Assembly (NCBI GenBank): GCA_037145635.1
Contig: JBBCXB010000002.1
Coordinates: 124,001-188,000 of the forward strand
Direction: 5' to 3'
Source of the DNA: JAATFS01 sp037145635
GTDB taxonomy: Bacteria > Pseudomonadota > Gammaproteobacteria > Xanthomonadales > Xanthomonadaceae
DNA length: 64,000 bases
The notes beneath the pieces are model-generated. The model saw only the letters and a program-made list of their open reading frames with translations, searched no databases and had not been told where the DNA came from. Both the position numbers and the translations under genes were made by a program. Shown one piece after another: positions 24,959 through 32,884 of the stretch. Position 1 is the first letter of the stretch, and each line of letters starts with the position of its first letter.

Positions 24959-26494
24959 ATGATGCGATTCACCCCGCCGTCCTCCTCCGCCAGCGCTTCC
25001 GCCGTCCGCCGCACCCTCTGCCTGGCCCTGGGCCTGTCGCTGCCCGACCTGGCACTGGCCGAGGCCGAGCGCGGGGCCACCGCGTCCGATCCGCGCGCCC
25101 GCCCCGCGGCCAGCGCGGGCGCGCCACCGCCGGACCGCTACCCGCTCGAGGCCCAGGGCTGGGGCGCCAAGCAGGGCGGGCGCATGTGGCAGGCACGCTG
25201 GATGGAGGACTGGTCCCACCTCAAGGACCGCTCCAAGCGCAGCAGCCCGTTCGATCCGGTCAAGTACCTGCCGCTGAACGAAAGCGGCGACATCTACCTC
25301 TCGCTCAACAGCGAAGTGCGCGCGCGCAGCAACACCGTCACCCATCCCGGCCTGGTGCCGGGTGCGCCCTCGCAGCAGCAGTGGCTGCTGCGCGCGTTCC
25401 TGGGGGCGGACCTGCAGGTCGGCGAGCACTTCCGGCTGTACACGGAGCTGGCGCACGGCAGCATGGACGGACGCAACGAGGGCACCAAGACCGGCACCCA
25501 GGAGAACAACGCGATCCTCCAGCAGGTGTTCTTCGACGTGAAGGGGCGCGGCGGCAACGCCGACCTGGGCCTGCGTGTCGGCCGCCAGGTGTTCGTCGAC
25601 GGCCCCACCACGCTGATGGCGCTGCGCGACAACACCGACATCTTCGTCACCTTCAACGGGACGCGGGCCTGGGCGGTGGGCGAGAAGACCCGCGTGGACC
25701 TGTTCGACTTCAACTTCACCCTCGACGGCACCGAGGGACTGGGCGACGACCGCATCGACCGCTCGCGCCACTTTCGCGGCGCGGTCGGCGGGCGCCGGCT
25801 GCCCACCGCCAAGCCGATGTACCTGGAGCCGTTCTTCTACCAGTTCCGCAACGACCGCCAGGTGTGGGGCACGCAGACCGCCGAGGAACACCGCAACTAC
25901 TACGGGCTGCGCCTGTGGGGCAACGTGGGGCGGCTGCGCACCGATTCGTTCGTGGCGGTGCAGCGCGGCAGCTTCGGCGGGCGCGACGTGCGCGCCTACA
26001 TGGCGAGCACCTCGAACGCCTGGTCGCTCGCCGAGACCGGCTGGAAGCCGCGGCTGGGCTTCCACAGCGAGATCGCTTCCGGCGGCGGCGGCGCGTCCGG
26101 CCGCGGCACGCTGCGCAACAACAACTTCCTGTACGGCAACACCATCTACTTCAGCTGGGCCACCTTCTTCGGCCCGACCAACCTGGTCACCGCCGCGCCG
26201 ACGCTGACCCTGTCGCCGACCGCCAAGGTCACGGTGAACCTGGAGTGGGAGAGCCTGTGGCGGCAGAGCCGCAGCGACGCGGTCTACAACAACCAGGCAC
26301 GCCCCTACGCGCGTACCCAGTCGACCGGCGAGCGCCACATCGGCACCATGCCTCGCGTCAACGTCGCCTGGGCGATCAATCCGAACTGGTCGATGGTGTT
26401 CCGCGCCGAGCACCTGCTGGCCGGCTCGGCACTCCGCCGCGCCGGCTACGGCGACTCGACGTTCTTCGCGGCCTGGCTGAACTTCCGCTTCTAG
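24959..26494 (+). CDS. Alginate-export-type outer-membrane porin
   Basis: The 511-residue protein has an N-terminal Ala/Leu-rich export signal (about residues 1-35, CLALGLSLPDLALAEA) and a long beta-rich body typical of the AlgE/alginate_exp family: ALRDNTDIFVTFNGTRA, the GRQVFVDGPTTLMALRDNTD region and repeated alternating strands ending with the aromatic C-terminus FAAWLNFRF expected for an outer-membrane barrel. ATG 24959 and 24962 are adjacent choices. No alginate biosynthesis genes surround it, so the substrate (polysaccharide or small anion) is unknown. It stands alone between the gene remnant and a DUF502 gene. Confidence 0.75.
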   Translation: MMRFTPPSSSASASAVRRTLCLALGLSLPDLALAEAERGATASDPRARPAASAGAPPPDRYPLEAQGWGAKQGGRMWQARWMEDWSHLKDRSKRSSPFDPVKYLPLNESGDIYLSLNSEVRARSNTVTHPGLVPGAPSQQQWLLRAFLGADLQVGEHFRLYTELAHGSMDGRNEGTKTGTQENNAILQQVFFDVKGRGGNADLGLRVGRQVFVDGPTTLMALRDNTDIFVTFNGTRAWAVGEKTRVDLFDFNFTLDGTEGLGDDRIDRSRHFRGAVGGRRLPTAKPMYLEPFFYQFRNDRQVWGTQTAEEHRNYYGLRLWGNVGRLRTDSFVAVQRGSFGGRDVRAYMASTSNAWSLAETGWKPRLGFHSEIASGGGGASGRGTLRNNNFLYGNTIYFSWATFFGPTNLVTAAPTLTLSPTAKVTVNLEWESLWRQSRSDAVYNNQARPYARTQSTGERHIGTMPRVNVAWAINPNWSMVFRAEHLLAGSALRRAGYGDSTFFAAWLNFRF

Positions 26495-26578
26495 CCAAGG
26501 CGACCCTGCGGCGGCGCGCGCGGGCGCGCCGCCCGCGCCGCGGCCACGGGGGCCGTCCCATGGCGCCGGTGCGCGGCC

Positions 26579-26584
26579 TACAAT
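26579..26584 (+). promoter_or_regulatory. -10 element predicting a leaderless transcript
   Basis: TACAAT ends only 6 bp before the ATG at 26591. If this hexamer is the promoter -10, transcription would start at or next to the start codon. No ribosome-binding site precedes the ATG, which fits. Confidence 0.45.
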
Positions 26585-26590
26585 GGGCGG

Positions 26591-27265
26591 ATGTCCGATC
26601 TCGCCCCCGCCGCTCCCCGCCCCTCCCTGCAACGCATCTTCCTGACCGGCCTGCTCACGCTGCTGCCGGTGTGGCTGACCTGGGTGGTCGTCAAGTTCGT
26701 GTTCTCGCTGCTGTCGGGCATCAGCAGCCCGTGGGTGGTGCCGCTGTCCGAGCAGATCGCCGCCTCGTTCCCCGGCTACCTGGGCTGGGTCAAGGCGCTG
26801 TGGGTGCAGAACACGATCGCGCTGCTGGCCACGGTGCTGGTGATCCTGGCGGTCGGCATCCTTAGCCGCCGGGTCATCGGCCAGCGCCTGCTGCGCTGGT
26901 TCGACGCGATCATGAAGCGCATTCCGCTGGCCAGCATCGTCTACGACAGCGCGCGCAAGCTGCTCGACATCCTGCAGACGCAGCCGGGCAGCACTCAGCG
27001 CGTGGTGCTGATCGACTTCCCGCATCGCGACATGAAGTCGGTCGGGCTGGTGACGCGGGTGATCCGCGAGCACGGCACCGGCCGCGAGCTGGCCGCGGTC
27101 TACGTGCCGACCACGCCCAACCCGACCTCGGGCTACCTGGAGATCGTGCCGGTGGAGCTGCTGACCCCGACCGACTGGACCGTGGACCAGGCGATGAGCT
27201 TCATCATCTCCGGCGGCGCGGTCGCGCCGGAGACGGTTCCGTTCACCCGCACCGCGGACCGCTGA
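26591..27265 (+). CDS. DUF502 family membrane protein
   Basis: The 224-residue protein has two membrane helices near the N-terminus (FLTGLLTLLPVWLTWVVVKF and TIALLATVLVILAVGIL) and then the DUF502 body with IPLASIVYDSARKLLDIL, VVLIDFPHRDMKSVGLVTR and VYVPTTPNPTSGYLEIVP, all typical of this family. The function of DUF502 proteins is unknown; in plants a related protein (COV1/LCV) acts in endomembranes. It is followed after 10 bp by the queuosine-precursor transporter gene. Confidence 0.88.
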   Translation: MSDLAPAAPRPSLQRIFLTGLLTLLPVWLTWVVVKFVFSLLSGISSPWVVPLSEQIAASFPGYLGWVKALWVQNTIALLATVLVILAVGILSRRVIGQRLLRWFDAIMKRIPLASIVYDSARKLLDILQTQPGSTQRVVLIDFPHRDMKSVGLVTRVIREHGTGRELAAVYVPTTPNPTSGYLEIVPVELLTPTDWTVDQAMSFIISGGAVAPETVPFTRTADR

Positions 27266-27275
27266 GCGCGCCGCG

Positions 27276-28049
27276 ATGACCCCGGCACGCACGCTCGACG
27301 ACCGCGCGGTACGGCTGTTCATCGCGCTGGCGGCGTTCTTCTGCGCCAATGCGGTGCTGGCAGAGTTCATCGGCGTCAAGATCTTCGCGCTGGAGGACAC
27401 CCTCGGCATCGCGCCGCTGAACTGGAACCTGTTCGGTCAGACCGGCTCGCTCAGCTTCACCGCCGGCACCCTGCTGTGGCCGGTGGTGTTCATCCTGACC
27501 GATACCATCAACGAGTTCTTCGGCAGCCGCGGGGTACGTTTCATCTCCTGGCTGGCGGTGGGCCTGATCGGCTACGGCTTCGCGTTCGCGTTCGCCGCGA
27601 TCGCGCTGGCGCCGGCCGGCTGGTGGGTCGCGGCGGCGCAGGCGCAGGGCGTGCCGGACTACCAGGCCGCGTTCGCCGCGGTGTTCGGCCAGGGCCTGTG
27701 GACGATCGGCGGTTCGCTGGTGGCGTTCCTGGTCGGCCAGCTGATCGACGTGGCGGTCTTCCACCGCATCCGCCGGGCCACCGGCGAGCGGCACGTGTGG
27801 CTGCGCGCCACCGGCTCGACCGCGGTATCGCAGCTGGTGGACAGCTTCGTGGTGATCTACATCGCCTTCGTGATCGGCCCGCAGCACTGGTCGACCTCGC
27901 TGTTCCTGGCGGTGAGTTCGGTCAACTACGTCTACAAGATGGGCTTCGCGATCCTGCTGATCCCGCTGCTGTACCTGATGCGCCGCGGCATCACCACCTA
28001 CCTGGGCGCGGCACGCGCGCAGCAGCTGCGCGAGGAAGCGGCGGGCTGA
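27276..28049 (+). CDS. yhhQ: Queuosine precursor transporter (YhhQ/VUT family)
   Basis: YhhQ imports preQ0/preQ1 across the inner membrane for synthesis of the tRNA base queuosine. The 257-residue product has about six to seven membrane helices and the family motifs ANAVLAEFIGVKIFAL, TDTINEFFGSRG and, in the C-terminal half, STAVSQLVDSFVVIYIAF. It starts 10 bp after the DUF502 stop, so the two may be cotranscribed, though no functional link is known to me. Confidence 0.88.
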   Translation: MTPARTLDDRAVRLFIALAAFFCANAVLAEFIGVKIFALEDTLGIAPLNWNLFGQTGSLSFTAGTLLWPVVFILTDTINEFFGSRGVRFISWLAVGLIGYGFAFAFAAIALAPAGWWVAAAQAQGVPDYQAAFAAVFGQGLWTIGGSLVAFLVGQLIDVAVFHRIRRATGERHVWLRATGSTAVSQLVDSFVVIYIAFVIGPQHWSTSLFLAVSSVNYVYKMGFAILLIPLLYLMRRGITTYLGAARAQQLREEAAG

Positions 28050-28124
28050 GCCTGCAATTTCGTTCAATACCGGCCGCGCCGCCGGCGGCACCCTGGCGCC
28101 TGCTTCCCCAGCCAGGCGCCCCTC

Positions 28125-28709
28125 ATGCAGCTTCTCCCCGCGATGGCGGTCTTCGCCCTCGTCGCCTCGATCTCCCCGGGCCCGGTCAACCTGCTGGCGC
28201 TGGGCCTGGGCGCACGCGCGGGCATCGCCGCCGGCCAGGCCCACGTGCTCGGCGCGACCGCGGGCTTCCTGGGGCTGCTGGCCCTGGTCGGGCTCGGGCT
28301 GCACCCCCTGCTGGCGGACGCGCCCGGGGTCGCCCCGCTGCTGCGCTGGGGCGGCGTGGGCTTCCTGCTCTACCTGGCCTGGAAACTGCTAAGCGATGCC
28401 GGCCGCCTGGCCGAGGGCCCGCCGGCGCGCGCCTCGTTCTGGCAGGGCGCGGCCATGCAGTGGCTCAATCCCAAGGCGTGGCTGGCGGCCACCGCCGGCG
28501 TGGGGCTGTTCGTCGGCAGCTCGCTCGCCGCCCTGGGGCAGTTCGTCGCGGTGTATGCGCTGATCTGCTACCCGTCGCTGCTGTGCTGGCTCGTGGCCGG
28601 CGCGCTGCTGCGCGGGCGCCTGCAGGCGCCCGGACGGCTGCGCCTGCTGAACCGGTCGCTGGCGGCACTGCTGCTGGCCAGTGCGGCCTACCTGGCGCTC
28701 TCGCCCTGA
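28125..28709 (+). CDS. LysE/RhtB family amino-acid exporter
   Basis: The 194-residue membrane protein begins with the family pattern ALVASISPGPVNLLALGLGA and has about five to six hydrophobic helices; the central WLNPKAWLAATAGVG segment is also diagnostic. Members export amino acids or related solutes; the substrate cannot be told from sequence. Its 3' end overlaps by 22 bp the end of the convergent AraC-type regulator gene. LysE-type exporters next to AraC regulators are common, so the regulator may control it, although the genes do not share a promoter. Confidence 0.85.
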   Translation: MQLLPAMAVFALVASISPGPVNLLALGLGARAGIAAGQAHVLGATAGFLGLLALVGLGLHPLLADAPGVAPLLRWGGVGFLLYLAWKLLSDAGRLAEGPPARASFWQGAAMQWLNPKAWLAATAGVGLFVGSSLAALGQFVAVYALICYPSLLCWLVAGALLRGRLQAPGRLRLLNRSLAALLLASAAYLALSP

Positions 28710-29563
28710 GTGCCGCCGGCGCGATAGCGCCCAGGCGTGACCGCCCAGGCGCGCTTGAAGCAGCGCTGCAGGTGGGCCTGGTCGGCATAGCCGTGGCGGT
28801 AGGCGGCCTCGGCGATCGGCACGCCCTGCCGCAACGCCGCGCGTGCACGCCGGAACCGGCAGTCGAGCAGGTAGGCATGCGGCGTGAGCCCGTGCACCTT
28901 GCGGAACGCACGGATCAGCTGCCAGGCCGGCAGCCCCGCCACCGCGCACAACTCGTCCAGGCGCAACGGGCGCGCGTGGTGGGCGTGGATGTAGTCGGCC
29001 ACCTGCCGCATCGGTGCGGTGACGAGCGTCGCCGGCCGGCGGATGCGCTCGACCCGCGCATGCACCTGGCCGAGGAAGCCGACCAGGGCCGACTCGCGCA
29101 GCAGCGGTTCGGCCGCGTCGGCGACCAGGGCGCGGTACATCGCATCGAAGCCGCGATAGAGCACCGGGTCGCGGCTCAGCGTCGCCTTCAGCAGGTGCGG
29201 CGACTCGGGGCGGCCCAGCCCCAGCTCCGCCTGCAGCCGCTGCAGCCATGGCACGTCGACGTAGAGCATGCGGAACGACCAGTCCTGCCTTTCTTCGGGG
29301 TTGCAGGCATGCACGTCGCCCGGGTTGATCAGGGTGAGCATGCCCGGATGCAGCGCGTGGCGCTGGCCGCCGTTGCGATAGACCGCGCGCCCGCCGTCGA
29401 TCGCGCCGAACGAGAACTGCTCGTGGGTGTGCGGCGCGTAGCACAGCGACCGCGCCTGCACGACCTGGCGCGCCTCGACGAATGCCAGCGCCGGGTCGCG
29501 CCAGAAGGTCTGCGTGCCCGCCCGGACCGGCGCGGCGCCATCGGGGAAGGAAACCGGGGCCAT
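28688..29563 (-). CDS. AraC family transcriptional regulator
   Basis: The 291-residue protein has an N-terminal cupin sensing domain (HTHEQFSFGAIDGGRAVYR, LINPGDVHACNP) and two C-terminal helix-turn-helix motifs: the first in LRLDELCAVAGLPAWQLIRA, the second in VPIAEAAYRHGYADQAHLQR followed by CFKRAWAVTPGRYR. This is the pattern of AraC_binding plus HTH_18. It likely senses a small ligand and may regulate the convergent LysE-type exporter. The ATG at 29563 begins MAPVSFPDG. Confidence 0.88.
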   Translation of the reverse strand: MAPVSFPDGAAPVRAGTQTFWRDPALAFVEARQVVQARSLCYAPHTHEQFSFGAIDGGRAVYRNGGQRHALHPGMLTLINPGDVHACNPEERQDWSFRMLYVDVPWLQRLQAELGLGRPESPHLLKATLSRDPVLYRGFDAMYRALVADAAEPLLRESALVGFLGQVHARVERIRRPATLVTAPMRQVADYIHAHHARPLRLDELCAVAGLPAWQLIRAFRKVHGLTPHAYLLDCRFRRARAALRQGVPIAEAAYRHGYADQAHLQRCFKRAWAVTPGRYRAGGTQGESAR

Positions 29564-29716
29564 CGCGCCAGACTACCGCAGCGCGGCCGCGCCCGCCCGG
29601 CCGCAGGCGCGGCGGCGGCACCTGCATGAATTCTTCCGCGCCGCCATGACCGGGGTGGGTGGCCGCGAACGGCCGGATCGGGCAAGCTCCCCGCTCGCTT
29701 GCCGCCGGAGCCCGTA

Positions 29717-31612
29717 ATGCCGTCCAGTCTTTCCCGCCTGCTGTCGCTCGCCATCGCCGTCGCCCTGAGCCTGTCGCTGGCGCCTCCCGCCGATGCGGCG
29801 AAGAAGAAGGCCGCGCGTGCGCAGACGACGCAGAGCCGCGCCAAGGCGAGCAAGCCCGCCAGGACCAAGGCCAGGCCCCAGCCGCGCGCGGTCGCCGCAC
29901 CGGTGGTGCAGAGCAAGGCCCAGCAGCTGAACCTGATCTACGACCAGTACTGGGACGCCTCGCTGAAGCTCAACCCGCTGCAGGCCACGTTCCAGGGCGA
30001 GACACGCTACAACGACCAGCTGCCCAACTTCCTGTCGGCCGCGTTCCGCCAGCAGTCGCACGAGTTCACCGTGGACTGGCTGCGCAAGGTCGAGGCGCTG
30101 GGTCCGGCCGGCCTCGGCGGCCAGGACCTGCTCAGCTACGAGATCTTCGTGCGCGATGCGCGCAGCGCGCTGGCCGCCGAGGCCTTCCCGAGCTGGATGC
30201 AGCCGATCAACCAGTTCTACAACATCGCCAGCATCGCGGTGATGCTGGGCTCGGGCACCGGCGCGCAGCCGTTCAACACCGTGCAGGACTACGACAACTG
30301 GTCGCGGCGCTCGCTCGGCATCCCGCCGCTGTTCGACCAGGCGATCGCCAACATGCGCGACGGCATGAAGGCCGGCGTGGTGCAGCCCAAGGCGCTGATG
30401 GAGAAGGTGCTGCCGCAGCTCGACGCCATCATCAAGCCCACCGCCGAGGAGAGCCTGTTCTGGGGCCCGGTGCGCAACCTGCCGGCCGACCTGCCGGCCG
30501 CGGACCGGCAGCGCATCACCGCCGAGTACAAGCGCATGATCGAGTACCGCATCATGCCGGCCTACCGCAAGCTGCGCGGCTTCATCGCCACCGAGTACCT
30601 GCCGGCGTGCCGCGACACCGACGGCATGGCCGGCCTGCCCAACGGCGCGGCGTGGTACGCCTACAACGTGCACCAGAGCACGACCTCGGACCTGACCCCG
30701 GCGCAGATCCACCAGATCGGCCTGGACGAGGTGACGCGCATCCAGGAGCAGATCCAGGCGGTGATGAAGCAGGTGAAGTTCCGCGGCTCGATGCCCAAGT
30801 TCTTCAAGTTCATGCAGAGCGACAAGCGCTTCACCTTCAGGAACGAGACCGAGCTGCTGGGCTTCTACCGCGGCCTGCAGGGCCGGATCAACGCCAACGT
30901 GCCGCGGCTGTTCTCGCTCACGCCCAAGGCCGGCTTCGAGATCCGGCCGGTGGAGGCCTACCGCGCCCAGTCCGCCGCCAGCGGCTCGTACATGCGCCCC
31001 AGCGGCGACGGTTCGCGGCCGGGCGTGTTCTACGTCAACACCTACGACCTGCCCTCGCGCAAGACCTGGGATGCGGAGGACCTGTACCTGCACGAGGCCA
31101 TCCCCGGCCACCACTTCCAGCTCGGCCTGCAGCAGGAGCTGACCGATCTGCCGAAGTTCCGCCGCTTCGGCGGCGAGACCGCCTTCATCGAGGGCTGGGG
31201 CCTGTACACCGAATCGCTGGGCAAGGACCTGGGCGTGTACCAGGATCCGTACAGCTACTTCGGCTACCTGCAGAACGAGCTGTGGCGCGCGATCCGGCTG
31301 GTGGTGGACACCGGCCTGCACAGCAAGGGCTGGACCCGCGAACAGGTCATCGACTACATGCTGGAGAATTCGGCATCGAGCCGCACCGATGCGGTGGCCG
31401 AGGCCGAACGCTACATGGCCATCCCCGGCCAGGCGCTGGCCTACAAGGTCGGCGAGATGAAGATCGAGCAGCTGCGCGACCAGGCCAGGCGCGAGCTCGG
31501 CCCGAAGTTCGACATCCGCGAGTTCCATGCCGAAGTGCTCAGGGACGGTTCGGTGCCGCTGGACATCCTGCAGGAGAAGATCGAGCGCTGGATCGCGAGC
31601 CGGAAGGGCTGA
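29717..31612 (+). CDS. DUF885 family exported protein (probable metallohydrolase)
   Basis: The 631-residue product starts with a signal sequence (LSLAIAVALSLSLAPPADAA) and a Lys/Ala-rich linker of about 40 residues, followed by the DUF885 domain over the remainder: TTSDLTPAQIHQIGLDEVTR, HEAIPGHHFQLGLQQEL with an HExxxGHH zinc-type motif, FIEGWGLYTESLG and GQALAYKVGEMKI. Members are predicted zinc peptidase-like hydrolases of the periplasm; substrates are unknown. ATG at 29717 is preferred over an upstream TTG. A VOC gene begins 3 bp after the stop. Confidence 0.87.
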   Translation: MPSSLSRLLSLAIAVALSLSLAPPADAAKKKAARAQTTQSRAKASKPARTKARPQPRAVAAPVVQSKAQQLNLIYDQYWDASLKLNPLQATFQGETRYNDQLPNFLSAAFRQQSHEFTVDWLRKVEALGPAGLGGQDLLSYEIFVRDARSALAAEAFPSWMQPINQFYNIASIAVMLGSGTGAQPFNTVQDYDNWSRRSLGIPPLFDQAIANMRDGMKAGVVQPKALMEKVLPQLDAIIKPTAEESLFWGPVRNLPADLPAADRQRITAEYKRMIEYRIMPAYRKLRGFIATEYLPACRDTDGMAGLPNGAAWYAYNVHQSTTSDLTPAQIHQIGLDEVTRIQEQIQAVMKQVKFRGSMPKFFKFMQSDKRFTFRNETELLGFYRGLQGRINANVPRLFSLTPKAGFEIRPVEAYRAQSAASGSYMRPSGDGSRPGVFYVNTYDLPSRKTWDAEDLYLHEAIPGHHFQLGLQQELTDLPKFRRFGGETAFIEGWGLYTESLGKDLGVYQDPYSYFGYLQNELWRAIRLVVDTGLHSKGWTREQVIDYMLENSASSRTDAVAEAERYMAIPGQALAYKVGEMKIEQLRDQARRELGPKFDIREFHAEVLRDGSVPLDILQEKIERWIASRKG

Positions 31613-31615
31613 GCC

Positions 31616-32023
31616 GTGCCCGCCGCCGACGCACCGCTGCTGTCCGGCTTCCACCACGTGGCGATCATCGCCGGCGACTACCCGCGCGCGAAGCGCTTCT
31701 ACTGCGAGGTGCTCGGCCTGCGCATCGTCGCCGAGCACTACCGCGCCGCGCGCGACTCGTGGAAGCTCGACCTGGCGCTGCCGGGCGGCGGCCAGATCGA
31801 ACTGTTCTCGTTCCCCGCTGCGCCGCCGCGGCCGAGCCGTCCCGAGGCGCAGGGCCTGCGCCACCTCGCCTTCGGCGTGGACGACCTGGAGGCGGCGGTC
31901 GCCCGCCTGCAGGCGCACGGCGTGGCCACCGAAGCGATCCGCGTGGACGAATACACCGGCCGCCGCTTCACCTTCTTCGCCGACCCCGACGACCTGCCGC
32001 TGGAGCTGTACGAAACCGGCTGA
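31616..32023 (+). CDS. VOC family protein (YaeR/GloA2-like)
   Basis: The 135-residue single vicinal-oxygen-chelate domain shows FHHVAIIAGDYPRAKRFYCE at the first metal ligand, IELFSFP, then GLRHLAFGVDDLEAAV and the final DPDDLPLELYE carrying the last Glu ligand. This is the pattern of the YaeR/SMU1112c subfamily, related to glyoxalase I but with no established substrate. It starts with GTG 3 bp after the DUF885 stop. Confidence 0.85.
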   Translation: MPAADAPLLSGFHHVAIIAGDYPRAKRFYCEVLGLRIVAEHYRAARDSWKLDLALPGGGQIELFSFPAAPPRPSRPEAQGLRHLAFGVDDLEAAVARLQAHGVATEAIRVDEYTGRRFTFFADPDDLPLELYETG

Positions 32024-32140
32024 GCCGAAGCGCGGCCCTGGCGCCGCCGGCGGGCGCGCCCGCGGCGAAGGCCGGCGCGCCGGTCGCGCAACGTGGCGCC
32101 GCACGCGTGCCGACGGTGGGCTGAACCGCGGCGCGGCGAC

Positions 32141-32168
32141 TTTCCGTACTGCGGCGAATGGGTATACA
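32141..32168 (+). promoter_or_regulatory. Candidate promoter of the DUF2147 gene
   Basis: TATACA at 32163-32168 is a good -10; TTTCCG at 32141-32146 with 16-bp spacing is a weak -35. The start codon lies 54 bp downstream. Confidence 0.4.
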
Positions 32169-32222
32169 GTCGCCCCAGGCCGGCGCTGGTGCCGGTCGTT
32201 CCGACTTCCCTGGGAGGGGATC

Positions 32223-32684
32223 ATGCGCCATACGTTCAAAGCCCTGCTGCTGGCCCTGCTGCTGGCCCTGCCGCTGGCCGCTGCGTCGATGCTGGCCCAG
32301 GCCGCGGACTCGCCGGTCGGCCGCTGGAAGACGATCGACGACGAGACCGGCAAGCCCAAGTCCGTGGTCGAGATCGAGCAGACCGCCAACGGCACCCTGA
32401 GCGGCAAGGTCGTGGAGATCCTGCAATCGAACAAGGGCCCCAACCCGACCTGCGAGCAGTGCGACGGCGAGCGCAAGAACAAGCCGATCAAGGGCATGAC
32501 CATCCTGTGGGGGCTCCGGCCCGACGGCACCGCGGTGTGGGACGGCGGCTCGGTGCTCGACCCGGCCAAGGGCAAGACCTACAAGGCCAAGATCACCCTG
32601 ACCGACGGCGGCAGCAAGCTGCAGATGCGGGGCTATGTGGGCATCGAGGCGCTGGGCCGCACGCAGACCTGGATCCGCGAGTAG
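32223..32684 (+). CDS. DUF2147 family exported protein
   Basis: The 153-residue protein has a signal peptide (KALLLALLLALPLAAASMLA, cleavage after AQA) and a compact beta-rich mature domain opening SPVGRWKTIDDETGKPKSVV, with a Cys pair in NPTCEQCDGERKNKPI and the typical end GYVGIEALGRTQTWIR. This is the DUF2147 pattern; such proteins are periplasmic and of unknown function, thought to be lipocalin-like. The start has a strong GGGAGGGG ribosome-binding site. A hairpin terminator follows at 32757-32786. Confidence 0.88.
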   Translation: MRHTFKALLLALLLALPLAAASMLAQAADSPVGRWKTIDDETGKPKSVVEIEQTANGTLSGKVVEILQSNKGPNPTCEQCDGERKNKPIKGMTILWGLRPDGTAVWDGGSVLDPAKGKTYKAKITLTDGGSKLQMRGYVGIEALGRTQTWIRE

Positions 32685-32706
32685 TTCGGGATTCGGGATT
32701 CGGGAA
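32685..32706. repeat. Short GGGATTCGGG direct repeat
   Basis: TTCGGGATTCGGGATTCGGG begins at the base after the DUF2147 stop codon. It is a three-unit, 7-bp-period member of the repeat family found at 14081, 21794 and 23123, without an inverted partner. Confidence 0.7.
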
Positions 32707-32756
32707 AGCAGGCGCGCCTGAGGGCGTTGCGGCGGGAAACCGACCCGGCGAGTGGT

Positions 32757-32786
32757 TCCCCGCCTGCGCCCGGTCGCAGGCGGGGA
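32757..32786 (+). terminator. Hairpin terminator after the DUF2147 gene
   Basis: A perfect 12-bp stem (TCCCCGCCTGCG/CGCAGGCGGGGA) with a 6-nt loop lies 73 bp after the stop codon and before the metG promoter. No T-run follows. Confidence 0.55.
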
Positions 32787-32849
32787 GTACTGGTGACGGT
32801 GATGCCACGTTGCCCGCCGTGGGGCCGTGGGCGCCAGGGCGGCGTTAAA

Positions 32850-32858
32850 TGCGATAAT
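32850..32858 (+). promoter_or_regulatory. Extended -10 promoter element of metG
   Basis: TGCGATAAT fits the extended -10 pattern TGnTATAAT with one mismatch and ends 26 bp before the metG start codon. No -35 is evident, as expected for extended -10 promoters. Confidence 0.5.
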
Positions 32859-32884
32859 CGGCCATCCCCCGCCGCACATCCGCC

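Noticed and set aside
29573..32575. Open frame of 1000 codons on the minus strand opposite the DUF885, VOC and DUF2147 genes
   Set aside because: Same reasoning: low-complexity composition and full overlap with three well-supported genes.
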